Counted from the first letter of the stretch, positions 7,363 through 13,521 are shown. The stretch is 17,537 nucleotides of DNA from CAVPRW01 sp046727435 [NCBI: bacterium] (GCA_046727435.1 JBKPCR010000552.1:1-17537); one strand, 5' to 3'. The notes: generated by a model from the sequence alone, not told the origin. Numbers and translations are program-made.

Positions 7363-7404
7363 TTATTGCCCCCTGAGTCGCACGTCCTCATATGTGGCCC
7401 CGAA
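7363..7404 (-). pseudogene. 3'-end scar of a class A SBP gene
   Basis: The minus strand reads TYEDVRLRGQ then TAA at 7365-7363, matching the class A ending PYEDMRLKRP. It lies within 10 nt after the stop of the intact class A copy 2 gene, so two class A 3' ends stand in tandem. Only about 14 codons remain. Confidence 0.6.
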
Positions 7405-7412
7405 GGCTGCGC

Positions 7413-8951
7413 TCACGGCCGTTTGAGGCGCATGTCCTCATAGGGCGCGGTGAAGTAGAGCAGCGGGTTCAAGCCCACCGCCGGCTCCTCCACCCGCGGG
7501 CCCACGCCATGCAGCGGCACAGAGTCGAAGATCGGTGCATGCATGACCCGCTCGTGCATCAGTCGTTGTATCTGGTGTAACAGCGCCTCCCGCGTGCCAC
7601 GATCGCGCTCCACCGCCTGCTGCCGGAAGAGATCGTCGATGTCTGGATAGCCTCCGTAGGCGTATGTGCCAGTGCTCAGCACAAAGGTCTCGATGCGGTT
7701 GGCAGCGTTACCCAAGACGGCGGTGACGTTCAGAATCAGGCCTCGCAGTTTTTTCTCGCGATAGGCCGACAAGTACGCCGCGCGTTCCATGGAGCGCACC
7801 TTCGTCCGGAGGCCGATGGCGGCCAAATTATTCGCTACCGACTCGCCCATAGTGACGAACGGCGGCAGCGGAGTAATATCGCCGGCATCGAAGCCGTTGG
7901 GGTAGCCGGCCTCGGCCAGCAGGCGTTTGGCCTGGGCCGGGTCGTAGGGGTACGGCTCCAGCGGCAGGGCAAACTCCAGGCTGCGGGGGATGATCGATCC
8001 CGTCACCCGGCCGAGGCCAAACCGCTCCACCTCGTTGATCGCCTGCCGGTCGATGGCATAGTTGACAGCAAGCCGCACGCGCTTGTCATGCCAGGGAGAT
8101 TTCGGGTCCCATTGCTCGGGGAAGTCCAGGTACCACGTGACCGGAGGAAAGGACCGCACCAGCCGGAGCTTCGGGTCCTTTCGGATCGCGTCCCCTTCCT
8201 CGCGATACATGAGGTAGGCGATATCGGCCTCCCCCGTCTTGAGCATCGCCAGGCGGGTGGGGCTCTCCGGGACCCCCTTGAAGATGATGCGTTTAATCGA
8301 CGGTACCTTACGCCAATAGCGCTCGTTCGCCTCCAGCACCAGCTCCACGCCGGGGTCCGAGCGCACGAAGCGGTACGGCCCTAACCCCACCGGGTGCCGC
8401 TTGAACCCATCATCCCCCACCTGCTCGAGATACTTCTTCGGGACCACCCACGCCGCCCCCGTGGCCAGGGTGGCGTAGAACGTCAGGAAATCGGGCCAGG
8501 GTTCATGCAGCACGAAGCGCAGACGATGGGCATCGATAACCTCGACCGCCTTGACGCGTTCGTGTAGCAGCTTGGCTGACGTGCCCTTGTAGCGGAGGAA
8601 GCTGAATCGCACATCCTCGGCGCTGAACGGATCGCCGTTGTGGAACGTCAACCCCTGCCGCAGCGTGAATTCGTACACCAACCCATCAGGGCTCTCGATC
8701 CACGACTCCGCCAGGCTGGGGGCCTGATCGTCCCCGGGCAACGGCTTGACCAGCGCGTCATGGAGGGCATAGAGGAACACAAAGGGGGTTTGCAGTCCCG
8801 CCGTCTCGGCAGGATCGAAATACGTGGCCGCGATCGAGGTGTCAAAGGCAATGATCAGTTGTCCCTCAGGTTTGCTCTGCGCGAGGGCATCGACGCCTAA
8901 CAGTGTGACGACGATGGCAACAATGAGCCAAACGAACAGATATCGGCGCAT
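7413..8951 (-). CDS. ABC transporter substrate-binding protein, family 5, class A copy 2
   Basis: A 512-residue family 5 solute-binding protein, paralogue of 1884-3422. The start at 8951 is fixed by AGGAGGAGGAGGGG just upstream; in-frame ATGs at 9050 and 9041 fall in or next to the broken class C gene. The signal peptide is MRRYLFVWLIVAIVVTLLGVDALA. Landmarks are AESWIESPDGLVYEFTLRQG, FHNGDPFSAEDVRFSFLR, GLGPYRFVRSDPG and VNYAIDRQAINEVERFG. It is similar to copy 1 throughout except one short patch (see findings). It follows the deleted class C gene (9047-9224) by 95 nt and shares its promoter and leader copy 3. No transporter partners are nearby. Confidence 0.93.
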   Translation of the reverse strand: MRRYLFVWLIVAIVVTLLGVDALAQSKPEGQLIIAFDTSIAATYFDPAETAGLQTPFVFLYALHDALVKPLPGDDQAPSLAESWIESPDGLVYEFTLRQGLTFHNGDPFSAEDVRFSFLRYKGTSAKLLHERVKAVEVIDAHRLRFVLHEPWPDFLTFYATLATGAAWVVPKKYLEQVGDDGFKRHPVGLGPYRFVRSDPGVELVLEANERYWRKVPSIKRIIFKGVPESPTRLAMLKTGEADIAYLMYREEGDAIRKDPKLRLVRSFPPVTWYLDFPEQWDPKSPWHDKRVRLAVNYAIDRQAINEVERFGLGRVTGSIIPRSLEFALPLEPYPYDPAQAKRLLAEAGYPNGFDAGDITPLPPFVTMGESVANNLAAIGLRTKVRSMERAAYLSAYREKKLRGLILNVTAVLGNAANRIETFVLSTGTYAYGGYPDIDDLFRQQAVERDRGTREALLHQIQRLMHERVMHAPIFDSVPLHGVGPRVEEPAVGLNPLLYFTAPYEDMRLKRP

Positions 8952-9046
8952 CCACTCCCCTCCTCCTCCTATCTCAACCTTCCCCCACCAGGGGGGGAAG
9001 GGGGACGGAGCCCGGAACAGATATCTCTTTTCTTCGGTCATGAAGT

Positions 9047-9224
9047 TCATGGCTTATCCAACCACGTCGTCTCGAAGCGGAGCTTATAGATGTGCAAATT
9101 CTCATAGCCTGGCACATAGATGCGCGCCGCCTGGCTTGGGTTGCTGCGCCCAGCCCACGGGCAGCACCAACAGAGACGCGAGAATCACGATCACGAATCC
9201 CGTGCTACACGTGTGCTCTTGCAT
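9047..9224 (-). pseudogene. Class C SBP gene with most of its body deleted
   Basis: ATG at 9224 follows AAGGAGGG. The first 33 codons encode a signal peptide ending LVLPVGWAQQPKPGG, clearly the class C N-terminus. The sequence then jumps to a class C C-terminus, ARIYVPGYENLHIYKLRF then ETTWLDKP, with stop TGA at 9049-9047. About 450 codons are missing. The junction is CAGGCGGC (9126-9133), which fits both the KPGG codons of the 5' part and the QAA codons of the 3' part in different phases, so the fused frame stops early at ARL. It cannot encode a binding protein. Confidence 0.85.
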
Positions 9225-9411
9225 CGTCGTCCCTCCTTGGTGGATGCAGCCGCACTTGGCCCTGCAACGCTTTATCGCAGTCAGGCATGCTGCGGCCGCA
9301 ACAGACGATAGGCAGACGATTAGCCCACTCCGTGGCCACGGTCTTGCGTCCGAGCCGAGGCGTGGAACCCGCCCACTTGAGACAGGGAACAAGGATAGAG
9401 CAGCACGATGT

Positions 9412-9429
9412 CCCTCCCCGCTGGGAGGG
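9412..9429 (-). promoter_or_regulatory. GC hairpin after leader copy 3 stop codon
   Basis: CCCTCCC (9412-9418) pairs with GGGAGGG (9423-9429) around a 4-nt loop, 1 nt after the stop codon at 9433-9431. Both arms are unchanged from copy 2; the loop has one substitution. Confidence 0.7.
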
Positions 9430-9430
9430 G

Positions 9431-9535
9431 TTAGACGCGGGTGAGGAGTTGCGGCCGGATCAGAAACCAGAATGGCGCGGAAAGGCGAGCAGTGATGAGA
9501 TGTTTCGAGAAGAGATCGGTAGGCGTGCGCACCAT
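9431..9535 (-). CDS. Leader micro-ORF, copy 3 (34 aa, RPQLLTRV end)
   Basis: ATG at 9535 follows AAGGGGG with about 8 nt spacing. The product has PTDLFS near its start and ends FWFLIRPQLLTRV, with TAA at 9433-9431. It is 34 residues like copies 1 and 2. Downstream are the hairpin, about 190 nt of leader and the deleted class C gene. Its promoter appears damaged (see 9555-9583). Confidence 0.6.
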   Translation of the reverse strand: MVRTPTDLFSKHLITARLSAPFWFLIRPQLLTRV

Positions 9536-9554
9536 GAAGGCATCCCCCTTAGCC

Positions 9555-9583
9555 ATTACCGCATGAGAGAGCGGTGATGTCAA
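9555..9583 (-). promoter_or_regulatory. Damaged promoter of leader copy 3
   Basis: TTGACA (9583-9578) is kept, but the -10 and 5' UTR of copy 2 are missing. At 17 nt spacing the sequence is now GGTAAT (9560-9555), a weaker -10 only about 20 nt before the ATG. The element may be weak or dead. Confidence 0.45.
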
Positions 9584-9591
9584 TGAAACGC

Positions 9592-9630
9592 TTATGGCCC
9601 CTTGAGCCGCATGTCCTCATAGGACGGGAA
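9592..9630 (-). pseudogene. 3'-end scar of a class A SBP gene (second)
   Basis: The minus strand reads SYEDMRLKGP then TAA at 9594-9592, like the class A ending PYEDMRLKRP. As at 7363, TTGACA of a leader promoter follows the stop by about 9 nt (shared ATAAGCG...TCATTGACA). The upstream part has been replaced by the accessory island from about 9640. Confidence 0.6.
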
Positions 9631-9644
9631 GGGGTGCATAGCGG

Positions 9645-9806
9645 GTGCATGAGGTCCGCGTAGTTTATCAATCTCGGGTAGAGTTAGGTGAACCATCTAA
9701 GACTTAGGTGCTCCGGGTGCTTGTGCACATTGATCGAGAGCCGCCAGAGGTCGTGACGGTTTATCGGAGCAGCAAGGTCCAAAAGTATGGGAGGCCTGAT
9801 GCGTGA
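9645..9806 (+). pseudogene. DUF4258-type (RelE-like) gene, 5' truncated and with in-frame stop
   Basis: The plus frame reads VRVVYQSRVELGEP, an in-frame TAG at 9705-9707, then VLRVLV and PPEVVTVYRSSKVQKY to TGA at 9804-9806. VYQSR...LRV.V....PP.VVTVYR(T/S)SK is typical of the second half of DUF4258 proteins, thought to be RelE-fold toxins. The first half is absent. A GTG at 9708 could start a 32-residue remnant. The end overlaps the DUF2283 start by 4 nt (GTGA), indicating former translational coupling. The left edge abuts an SBP scar, so a rearrangement probably removed the 5' end. Confidence 0.6.
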
Positions 9807-10009
9807 GAGTCATCTACGATCCTGAGACCGATACGCTGACGGTGGTTTTTGCTGAAACTCCTGTGGCCGAAAGCGATGAGGATAAACCAGGTGTGATACT
9901 GGATTACGACGCTACAGGCAATCTCGTGTCGCTCGCGATTCTTGATGCTTCCCGCCGCGTCGCCATACCAACCCGTATCGACTATCAGGTGGGCTCACTC
10001 TCCGCATAG
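9803..10009 (+). CDS. DUF2283 domain protein
   Basis: A 68-residue protein starting at GTG (9803) with GGGAGG 8 nt upstream. MRVIYDPETDTLTVVF, then GVILDYDATGNLVSLAILDAS, is the DUF2283 pattern (Y(D)PE.D.L....VAES.E..PGVILDYD..G.(I/L)V..EILDAS) over its full normal length. DUF2283 genes commonly sit next to DUF4258 genes and the pair has been proposed to be toxin-antitoxin-like. Here the partner is broken while DUF2283 is intact, which is what is expected if it is the antitoxin. attC site 1 follows 46 nt after the stop, as in an integron cassette. Function is unproven. Confidence 0.85.
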   Translation: MRVIYDPETDTLTVVFAETPVAESDEDKPGVILDYDATGNLVSLAILDASRRVAIPTRIDYQVGSLSA

Positions 10010-10055
10010 GGTTGGTCTCCGTGGAGCAACCAGTCTGCCTGTAATAGGAGGGACG

Positions 10056-10126
10056 GCCTAACAACAGGATGAACCTGACTGGTATTTCGCTCGCTCTATA
10101 GCAGCAGGTTATCCGCCCCGTTAGGC
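10056..10126 (+). other. attC site 1 (integron cassette recombination site)
   Basis: R'' GCCTAAC (10056-10062) is complementary to R' GTTAGGC (10120-10126), fitting RYYYAAC and GTTRRRY. Inside, GGAT+AACCTG (10067-10077) pairs with CAGGTT+ATCC (10105-10114), leaving a single extrahelical G at 10071, the feature that orients attC recombination. Unpaired spacers are 4 and 5 nt and the terminal loop is 27 nt. Total 71 bp is within the usual attC range. It lies after DUF2283 and before ywbE on the same strand. Confidence 0.8.
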
Positions 10127-10159
10127 GCGCTCCGTTTCTCTGGCGAGGGGTGTTAAACC

Positions 10160-10354
10160 GTGAACGGTCAAAACCGGAAGGACATAAGACCCGGACTGCA
10201 GGTCGAGATCGTCACGAAACAGGACCAGCGCAGCAGGAGGAGAACACGCGGCATCGTCAAAGATATTCTGACGAACTCATCTCATCACCCACACGGGATC
10301 AAGGTGCGCCTTGAGACCGGTGAGGTTGGCAGGGTGCAAGCGATTGTCGATTGA
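10160..10354 (+). CDS. ywbE: YwbE family protein (DUF2196)
   Basis: A 64-residue protein starting at GTG 10160. MNGQNRKDIRPGLQVEIVTK, QDQRSRRRTRGIVKDILTNS, then HHPHGIKVRLETGEVGRVQ matches the whole YwbE/DUF2196 family, including the conserved D(I)..G..V.IV.K.DQR, GIVKDILT and HPHGIKVRL segments. The family has no established function; the short beta-rich sequence is KOW-like in appearance (inference). It lies 34 nt after attC site 1 and is followed, after 130 nt, by an attC-like site, so it may be a cassette gene. No strong Shine-Dalgarno is visible (GGCGAGGGG is 11 nt upstream). Confidence 0.9.
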   Translation: MNGQNRKDIRPGLQVEIVTKQDQRSRRRTRGIVKDILTNSSHHPHGIKVRLETGEVGRVQAIVD

Positions 10355-10484
10355 AGACAGAAGACAAGAGTCGGGTGTCAATATGCCTGCGAGGATCGTT
10401 TCTCGGCATGAATCGTGTCGATGTGGGACGAAGGATAGTGGAAAGGCTTGGCCCGCTGGCTGAGACTGTTACCAAGTGACGCGC

Positions 10485-10574
10485 GCCTCACACGCGTTGC
10501 ACCCAAGCGCCGCGAGCAGTGTTCCCGCATCTTGCCCATGCCAGACACGGTACCAGGTGAATGGGGCGTTAGGG
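10485..10574 (+). other. Degenerate attC-like site 2
   Basis: R' GTTAGGG (10568-10574) has the conserved GTT. The R'' position reads GCCTCAC (10485-10491), one change from GCCTAAC. CGTT+CACC (10495-10503) pairs with GGTG+AATG (10556-10563), with one G.T wobble and an extrahelical G at 10499, as in site 1. Spacers are 3 and 4 nt; total length is 90 bp. The loss of AAC in R'' suggests a decayed site. Confidence 0.45.
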
Positions 10575-10654
10575 CTCGAACGGCTGCGAATGATCAACAA
10601 AAGTCTTGAGATCGAGCAACATCGTCCGTAGGATCAGGTGGAGGAGTTTTAGAG

Positions 10655-10930
10655 ATGACGTTCCCTGTTGTGGTTGAAGCCTGTGATGGTCAGTTGGCTG
10701 CGTCGCTGGTTGGAGTGCCGAATATACGTGTGGTAGGATCTACACGATCCCAAGCCATCGATCCCCTGAGAGAGGAGCTTGAACACCGTGTCGCCCGTGG
10801 TGAGTTGCTTTCCCTGGACATTGAGACGATTGGTATGTCCGGCTTGGCCGGGAAGTACGAGGCAGCCCCAACGTGACGCACGATTTGTGACGAAGCGTAC
10901 CAGCTCCGTGATGCTGAGGGAAGGGGATGA
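10655..10930 (+). pseudogene. HicB-like antitoxin gene with in-frame TGA
   Basis: ATG 10655 follows GGAGGAG. MTFPVVVEACDGQLAASLVG, VRVVGSTRSQAIDPLREELE and LLSLDIETIGMSGLAGKYE look like the small HicB-like (RNase H-fold) antitoxin often paired with PIN toxins. The frame stops at TGA 10874-10876, but the same frame continues with RTICDEAYQLRDAEGRG to TGA 10928-10930, the expected C-terminus. TGA replaces one residue, so this is a nonsense mutation. Other genes here use TGA as stop, so recoding is unlikely. The 72-residue truncated form could still fold in part. The family name is from memory of the pattern and is moderate. Confidence 0.55.
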
Positions 10931-10971
10931 TCGCGTTCGACACAACTGAATTCTGGGAGTGGTCGCCCTAA
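10927..10971 (+). pseudogene. Start of a PIN-type toxin gene, truncated
   Basis: ATG 10927 overlaps the former antitoxin stop by 4 nt (ATGA). The frame reads MIAFDTTEFWEWSP then TAA 10969-10971. M(I)xxDT(T/S) is how PIN-domain toxins begin, carrying the first catalytic Asp. Nothing PIN-like follows, so only about 9 native codons remain. Confidence 0.45.
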
Positions 10972-11021
10972 CCATGCGCTGCACCGTATTGTCGCCTGCT
11001 TGCGGTCCTGACTGAAGCTGA

Positions 11022-11048
11022 ACCGCATCTCGCTGGCGGTCTTTTTTT
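11022..11048 (+). terminator. Intrinsic terminator-like hairpin
   Basis: ACCGC and GCGGT form a 5-bp stem with a 9-nt loop, followed by CTTTTTTT (11041-11048). It follows the decayed toxin-antitoxin genes and would end transcription of the island before the UspA gene. Confidence 0.6.
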
Positions 11049-11192
11049 CAATGCGGTCTCCGGGACGCTAGCCTGTGGACTCCTGTTGATCGGTATCCGT
11101 TTGGTCATCTACGCTTTTGAAATCTGACGGGCGGTCGTTGAGCGCCTCGGCTTTGGTCGCCTTGACCGCCAGAGCAATCGAGGAGGGCAACC

Positions 11193-11672
11193 ATGTTCCG
11201 CAAAGTGTTGCTAGCTACCGCCTTACAGAACTGGGAGGCTCCAAATCCATACGCCCGTGCCGCCCGCGAGGTCGCCATCCAACTGGCCAAGGGCTCGTCG
11301 AATCCCCTGTACGTGTTGACGCTCTATCGTTATCAGGCGCCAACCATCGAAAAAAATCCCTTTATCGGGTCACAGGTGCTGCAGGAAACCGAGCATCTGA
11401 TGAAAGCTGAGGAAGAGGCGGTCCGTACAGCCGTCGAAGCCAAACTACGGCAGTATGTGCAGGACATCGAGGATGCTGGCGTAGCCGTCGTGCGTCTCGT
11501 CCGCCCCGGCGATCCGCGCGAGGAGGTAATCCGCGTCGCCGAGGAGGTCCGCGCCGATCTCATCGTCATCGGGTCACGCAGTAAACGGCGGCTGTTCGAC
11601 ATTGGGAGTACCGCTCAGACGATCTGCAAGCGGTCCCCCGTAGCCGTCGTGTTAGCGGCACCGGCGCAGTGA
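11193..11672 (+). CDS. Universal stress protein (UspA family)
   Basis: A 159-residue single-domain UspA protein. ATG 11193 follows GAGGAGGG. MFRKVLLATAL is the first strand, and RADLIVIGSRSKRRLFDIGSTAQTICKRSPVAVVL (about 126-155) is the C-terminal strand-helix-strand signature. In ATP-binding members this region reads G-x2-G-x9-G-(S/T). Here the first glycine is in GSRS and the final GST is kept, but the second glycine is replaced by Ser. Nucleotide binding may therefore be weak or absent. Cytoplasmic. It stands alone between the accessory island and a long non-coding stretch. Confidence 0.9.
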   Translation: MFRKVLLATALQNWEAPNPYARAAREVAIQLAKGSSNPLYVLTLYRYQAPTIEKNPFIGSQVLQETEHLMKAEEEAVRTAVEAKLRQYVQDIEDAGVAVVRLVRPGDPREEVIRVAEEVRADLIVIGSRSKRRLFDIGSTAQTICKRSPVAVVLAAPAQ

Positions 11673-12089
11673 AGCGGTGAGTTGCATGGTAGGTGTCCGT
11701 TCCTGACCCTGGTGCCCTCGAGCTTCTCCAAGTCGAAGGAGGGATGTATTCCGCCTCAGCCCCGGTTTGTACCTGCCGGTAAACAGTGGAGCGGATTTTG
11801 CGCAGCGCCTTCCGCATTGCCCCGAGGAGCTCCGCCATCAGGAAGTTCAGGACTTCCAGAGGCAGGCGCCGATGCGTGCCCTTCGCGACCTGCCGATACT
11901 CGGCCAAGTAGTCTGGAAGCGGCTCGCCTCTCCACGCGCCCCGGGGACCCGCTGGAGGCACAAACTAGGGCAACTCTTCAGGAAAGTCCCAGGCGCAACA
12001 CACTTTAGGAGTGCTCGACCATCTGGGTTTGGGGATGGTCGCTTGGCAACCAGTACAACTCCCCGTGGGACGCCTCTTCCCTCCCATCA
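11673..12089. other. Stretch without a confident gene; possible minus-strand remnant
   Basis: A minus-strand frame from GTG 11961 reads EPLPDYLAEYRQVAKGT, LPLEVLNFLMAELLGAMRKA. It looks protein-like in composition, but its end runs antisense through the UspA gene, it lacks a clear ribosome binding site, and I recognise no family. It may be a decayed gene. A perfect 8-bp hairpin, CGACCATC/GATGGTCG (12016-12041), lies about 50 nt beyond the 3' end of the kinase-like gene and may act as its transcript end, though no T-run follows. Confidence 0.3.
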
Positions 12090-12917
12090 TTAATGGATGT
12101 CACCGACGCTCACTTTTTCCAATACCACGCGGAAATCGGGGACAATGTCCCGTACCCCCTCGACGCCTTCGATCACCCGTATGACTTCGCGCTCCAGGCC
12201 AAAGCCGGGCAGTCCTCCCCAAGCATACACGGTGCCCTGCCTTACAAGGATATTCAGGATGACCGATCGTGTCTCCTCTTTCACTGCCAAGGCTGCTTCT
12301 ACCCTGGCCTTGACGGTGAGGTCGAGGAGGGCCTGCTCCGATGCCGGCGTGGGTTGGAACTGCAGACGCTTGGCCGATTCCGCTACCTGCTGGGCCGCTT
12401 CTTCCAGGGACATCCGGCCGAGATTCAAGAGCAGGTCATACTGGCGTGGATCTTGCCAATCGACGCCAAAAAACTCCTGCACGCGACGCGCTCGAATGTC
12501 ATCGACTCTAGCGATGTACAAGTACGCCGACGCCTGGTCCATCTGGCGTTGCTCGCGCACTCGGGCAACACGATAGGTTAGCGGCGCCAGCAGGCGCACT
12601 TTCAGCACATGTTGAATGCCAGGTAGAAATTCTTGCCCGCCGTGACCATGGTAGACGATTTTCCCCCCCTGGACCACCTCACACATGGCGGCTTGCATGA
12701 CCACCCGGTAAAGACGGAGCAGCTCGGGTTTGATAGGGGTCGCCTCCGGCGGCGTTTCCATCAGTTCCGTCAACTTCGCCTCAGGAATTTCGTAGCGTGT
12801 CGCCGCCTCCATGAGCAACTCTCGGCTCATGGATCGGTAGCCCAGTATTTCCGCCGCACGCTCCGCCAACGCCTGCCCACTGCTGAAAAGTCCTCGTGAA
12901 ATCGTCACGATCGACAT
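12090..12917 (-). CDS. Cytidylate kinase-like protein with C-terminal BON domain
   Basis: A 275-residue protein. ATG 12917 is chosen because GGAGG stands 8 nt upstream; the GTG at 12923 is too close. Residues 1-185 match the cytidylate-kinase-like family: MSIVTISRGLFSSGQALAER with a P-loop-like GLFSSGQ, then LGYRSMSRELLMEAA, GKIVYHGHGGQEFL, VRLLAPLTYRVARV and VDWQDPRQYDLLLNLGRMS. Residues about 198-265 (LTVKARVEAALAVKEETRSV, VYAWGGLPGF, VRDIVPDF) form a BON domain. The P-loop lacks GKG/GSGK-type lysine at the usual place, so activity on CMP is doubtful. BON domains bind phospholipid or other ligands; the fusion suggests a regulatory or sensing role (inference). No signal peptide. It stands alone on its strand. 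Confidence 0.85.
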   Translation of the reverse strand: MSIVTISRGLFSSGQALAERAAEILGYRSMSRELLMEAATRYEIPEAKLTELMETPPEATPIKPELLRLYRVVMQAAMCEVVQGGKIVYHGHGGQEFLPGIQHVLKVRLLAPLTYRVARVREQRQMDQASAYLYIARVDDIRARRVQEFFGVDWQDPRQYDLLLNLGRMSLEEAAQQVAESAKRLQFQPTPASEQALLDLTVKARVEAALAVKEETRSVILNILVRQGTVYAWGGLPGFGLEREVIRVIEGVEGVRDIVPDFRVVLEKVSVGDIH

Positions 12918-12929
12918 ATACACAGCCTC

Positions 12930-13290
12930 CTTTCTTGCTGCAAGCTACGCCAGCCGACCGCCGTTAGGCCGATGCCGGCGGAGAATCACGTTGCTCACTG
13001 CTGGAGGACACCGGTGAAAAGGTTGAGCGTCTATATACGATTCCTTGCTCTCGATGACAGTGCCGTGCCACTGGGCATGGACTGTCTCCACACCAAGGTC
13101 CAGGGCACCATCCTAGCATAAATCGCTCTCCTTCTCTGGGAGAATGCGCGGGGACCCAGAAGGCGCCTCTTTCCAACCAGCCTAGCATCGAGGCGGTGAG
13201 GGCCACGCGTGGGCGCCCGAGTCCTTCGATCACGAAAAGTGCGCCACGTGGGTGGGGACTATCGTTGGCGCCGTCGCCACAACATCCCCG
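12930..13290. other. Intergenic stretch, nothing recognised
   Basis: Between the divergent kinase-like gene and the promoter of leader copy 4. Frames here have no ribosome binding site and no recognisable motif. I see no tRNA, repeat or SBP scar. Confidence 0.4.
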
Positions 13291-13319
13291 TTGACACGCT
13301 GATGCGGAGCGGCTACATT
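13291..13319 (+). promoter_or_regulatory. Sigma70-type promoter of leader copy 4
   Basis: TTGACA (13291-13296), a 17-nt spacer and TACATT (13314-13319). The distance from -10 to the micro-ORF ATG is 60 nt, as in copy 1. Confidence 0.65.
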
Positions 13320-13378
13320 CCACGTATATGGCTGAGATAAGCGGCTCGCGTCTGTTGTCACTGATCAGGAGGACGCAT

Positions 13379-13495
13379 ATGAGCCACCTACCGCACCTCC
13401 TCTTTATAGCACAGCGACTCAAGGGTCATTCGCTGATCTACCGCCGATTCATTATAAGGCCACAGCTCCTCACCCGTGTGTCAGCCGTTTTCTAG
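13379..13495 (+). CDS. Leader micro-ORF, copy 4 (38 aa, plus strand)
   Basis: ATG 13379 follows CAGGAGG with 7 nt spacing. The product begins MSHLPHLLFIAQRL and contains FIIRPQLLTRV, with RPQLLT at residues 27-32 as in the other copies. The TAA that ends them is TCA here, so four residues (SAVF) are added before TAG 13493-13495, and the hairpin is absent. It precedes a 5'-truncated class C SBP gene. The opposite strand and strong divergence make this the most informative copy: outside the last ten codons little is shared with the others. Confidence 0.6.
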   Translation: MSHLPHLLFIAQRLKGHSLIYRRFIIRPQLLTRVSAVF

Positions 13496-13521
13496 CGCGT
13501 GCAAGATACCCTGACGCTTCA

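Larger units (their letters stand above)
9262..9562 (-). repeat. Diverged direct repeat, leader unit copy 3
   Basis: Counterpart of 6980-7280 in the same orientation. It differs by scattered substitutions, mostly silent in the last third of the micro-ORF. A deletion of about 55 nt upstream of the Shine-Dalgarno is seen relative to copy 2. Confidence 0.75.

Noticed and set aside
9683-9689. GTTAGGT as an upstream cassette boundary
   Set aside because: It lies inside the DUF4258-like coding frame and no paired arm or R'' is found before it.
10874-10876. TGA in the antitoxin gene as a recoded sense codon
   Set aside because: TGA ends several intact genes in the window (for example 1884, 7413 and 16428), and no selenocysteine-type hairpin is evident after it.
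10967-10973. CCCTAAC as R'' of a third attC after the PIN remnant
   Set aside because: It is complementary to GTTAGGG at 10568, which is suggestive of a cassette, but no matching L' arm or GTTRRRY follows within 130 nt. At most a truncated site.
10972-11128. Plus-strand frame with a hydrophobic stretch (LFFNAVSGTLACGLLLIG)
   Set aside because: No start codon with a ribosome binding site, it crosses the terminator-like hairpin, and no family is recognisable.
12964-13422. Minus-strand frame of 152 codons between the kinase-like gene and leader copy 4
   Set aside because: No ribosome binding site, arginine/cysteine-rich composition typical of a shadow frame, and it overlaps the promoter and start of leader copy 4.
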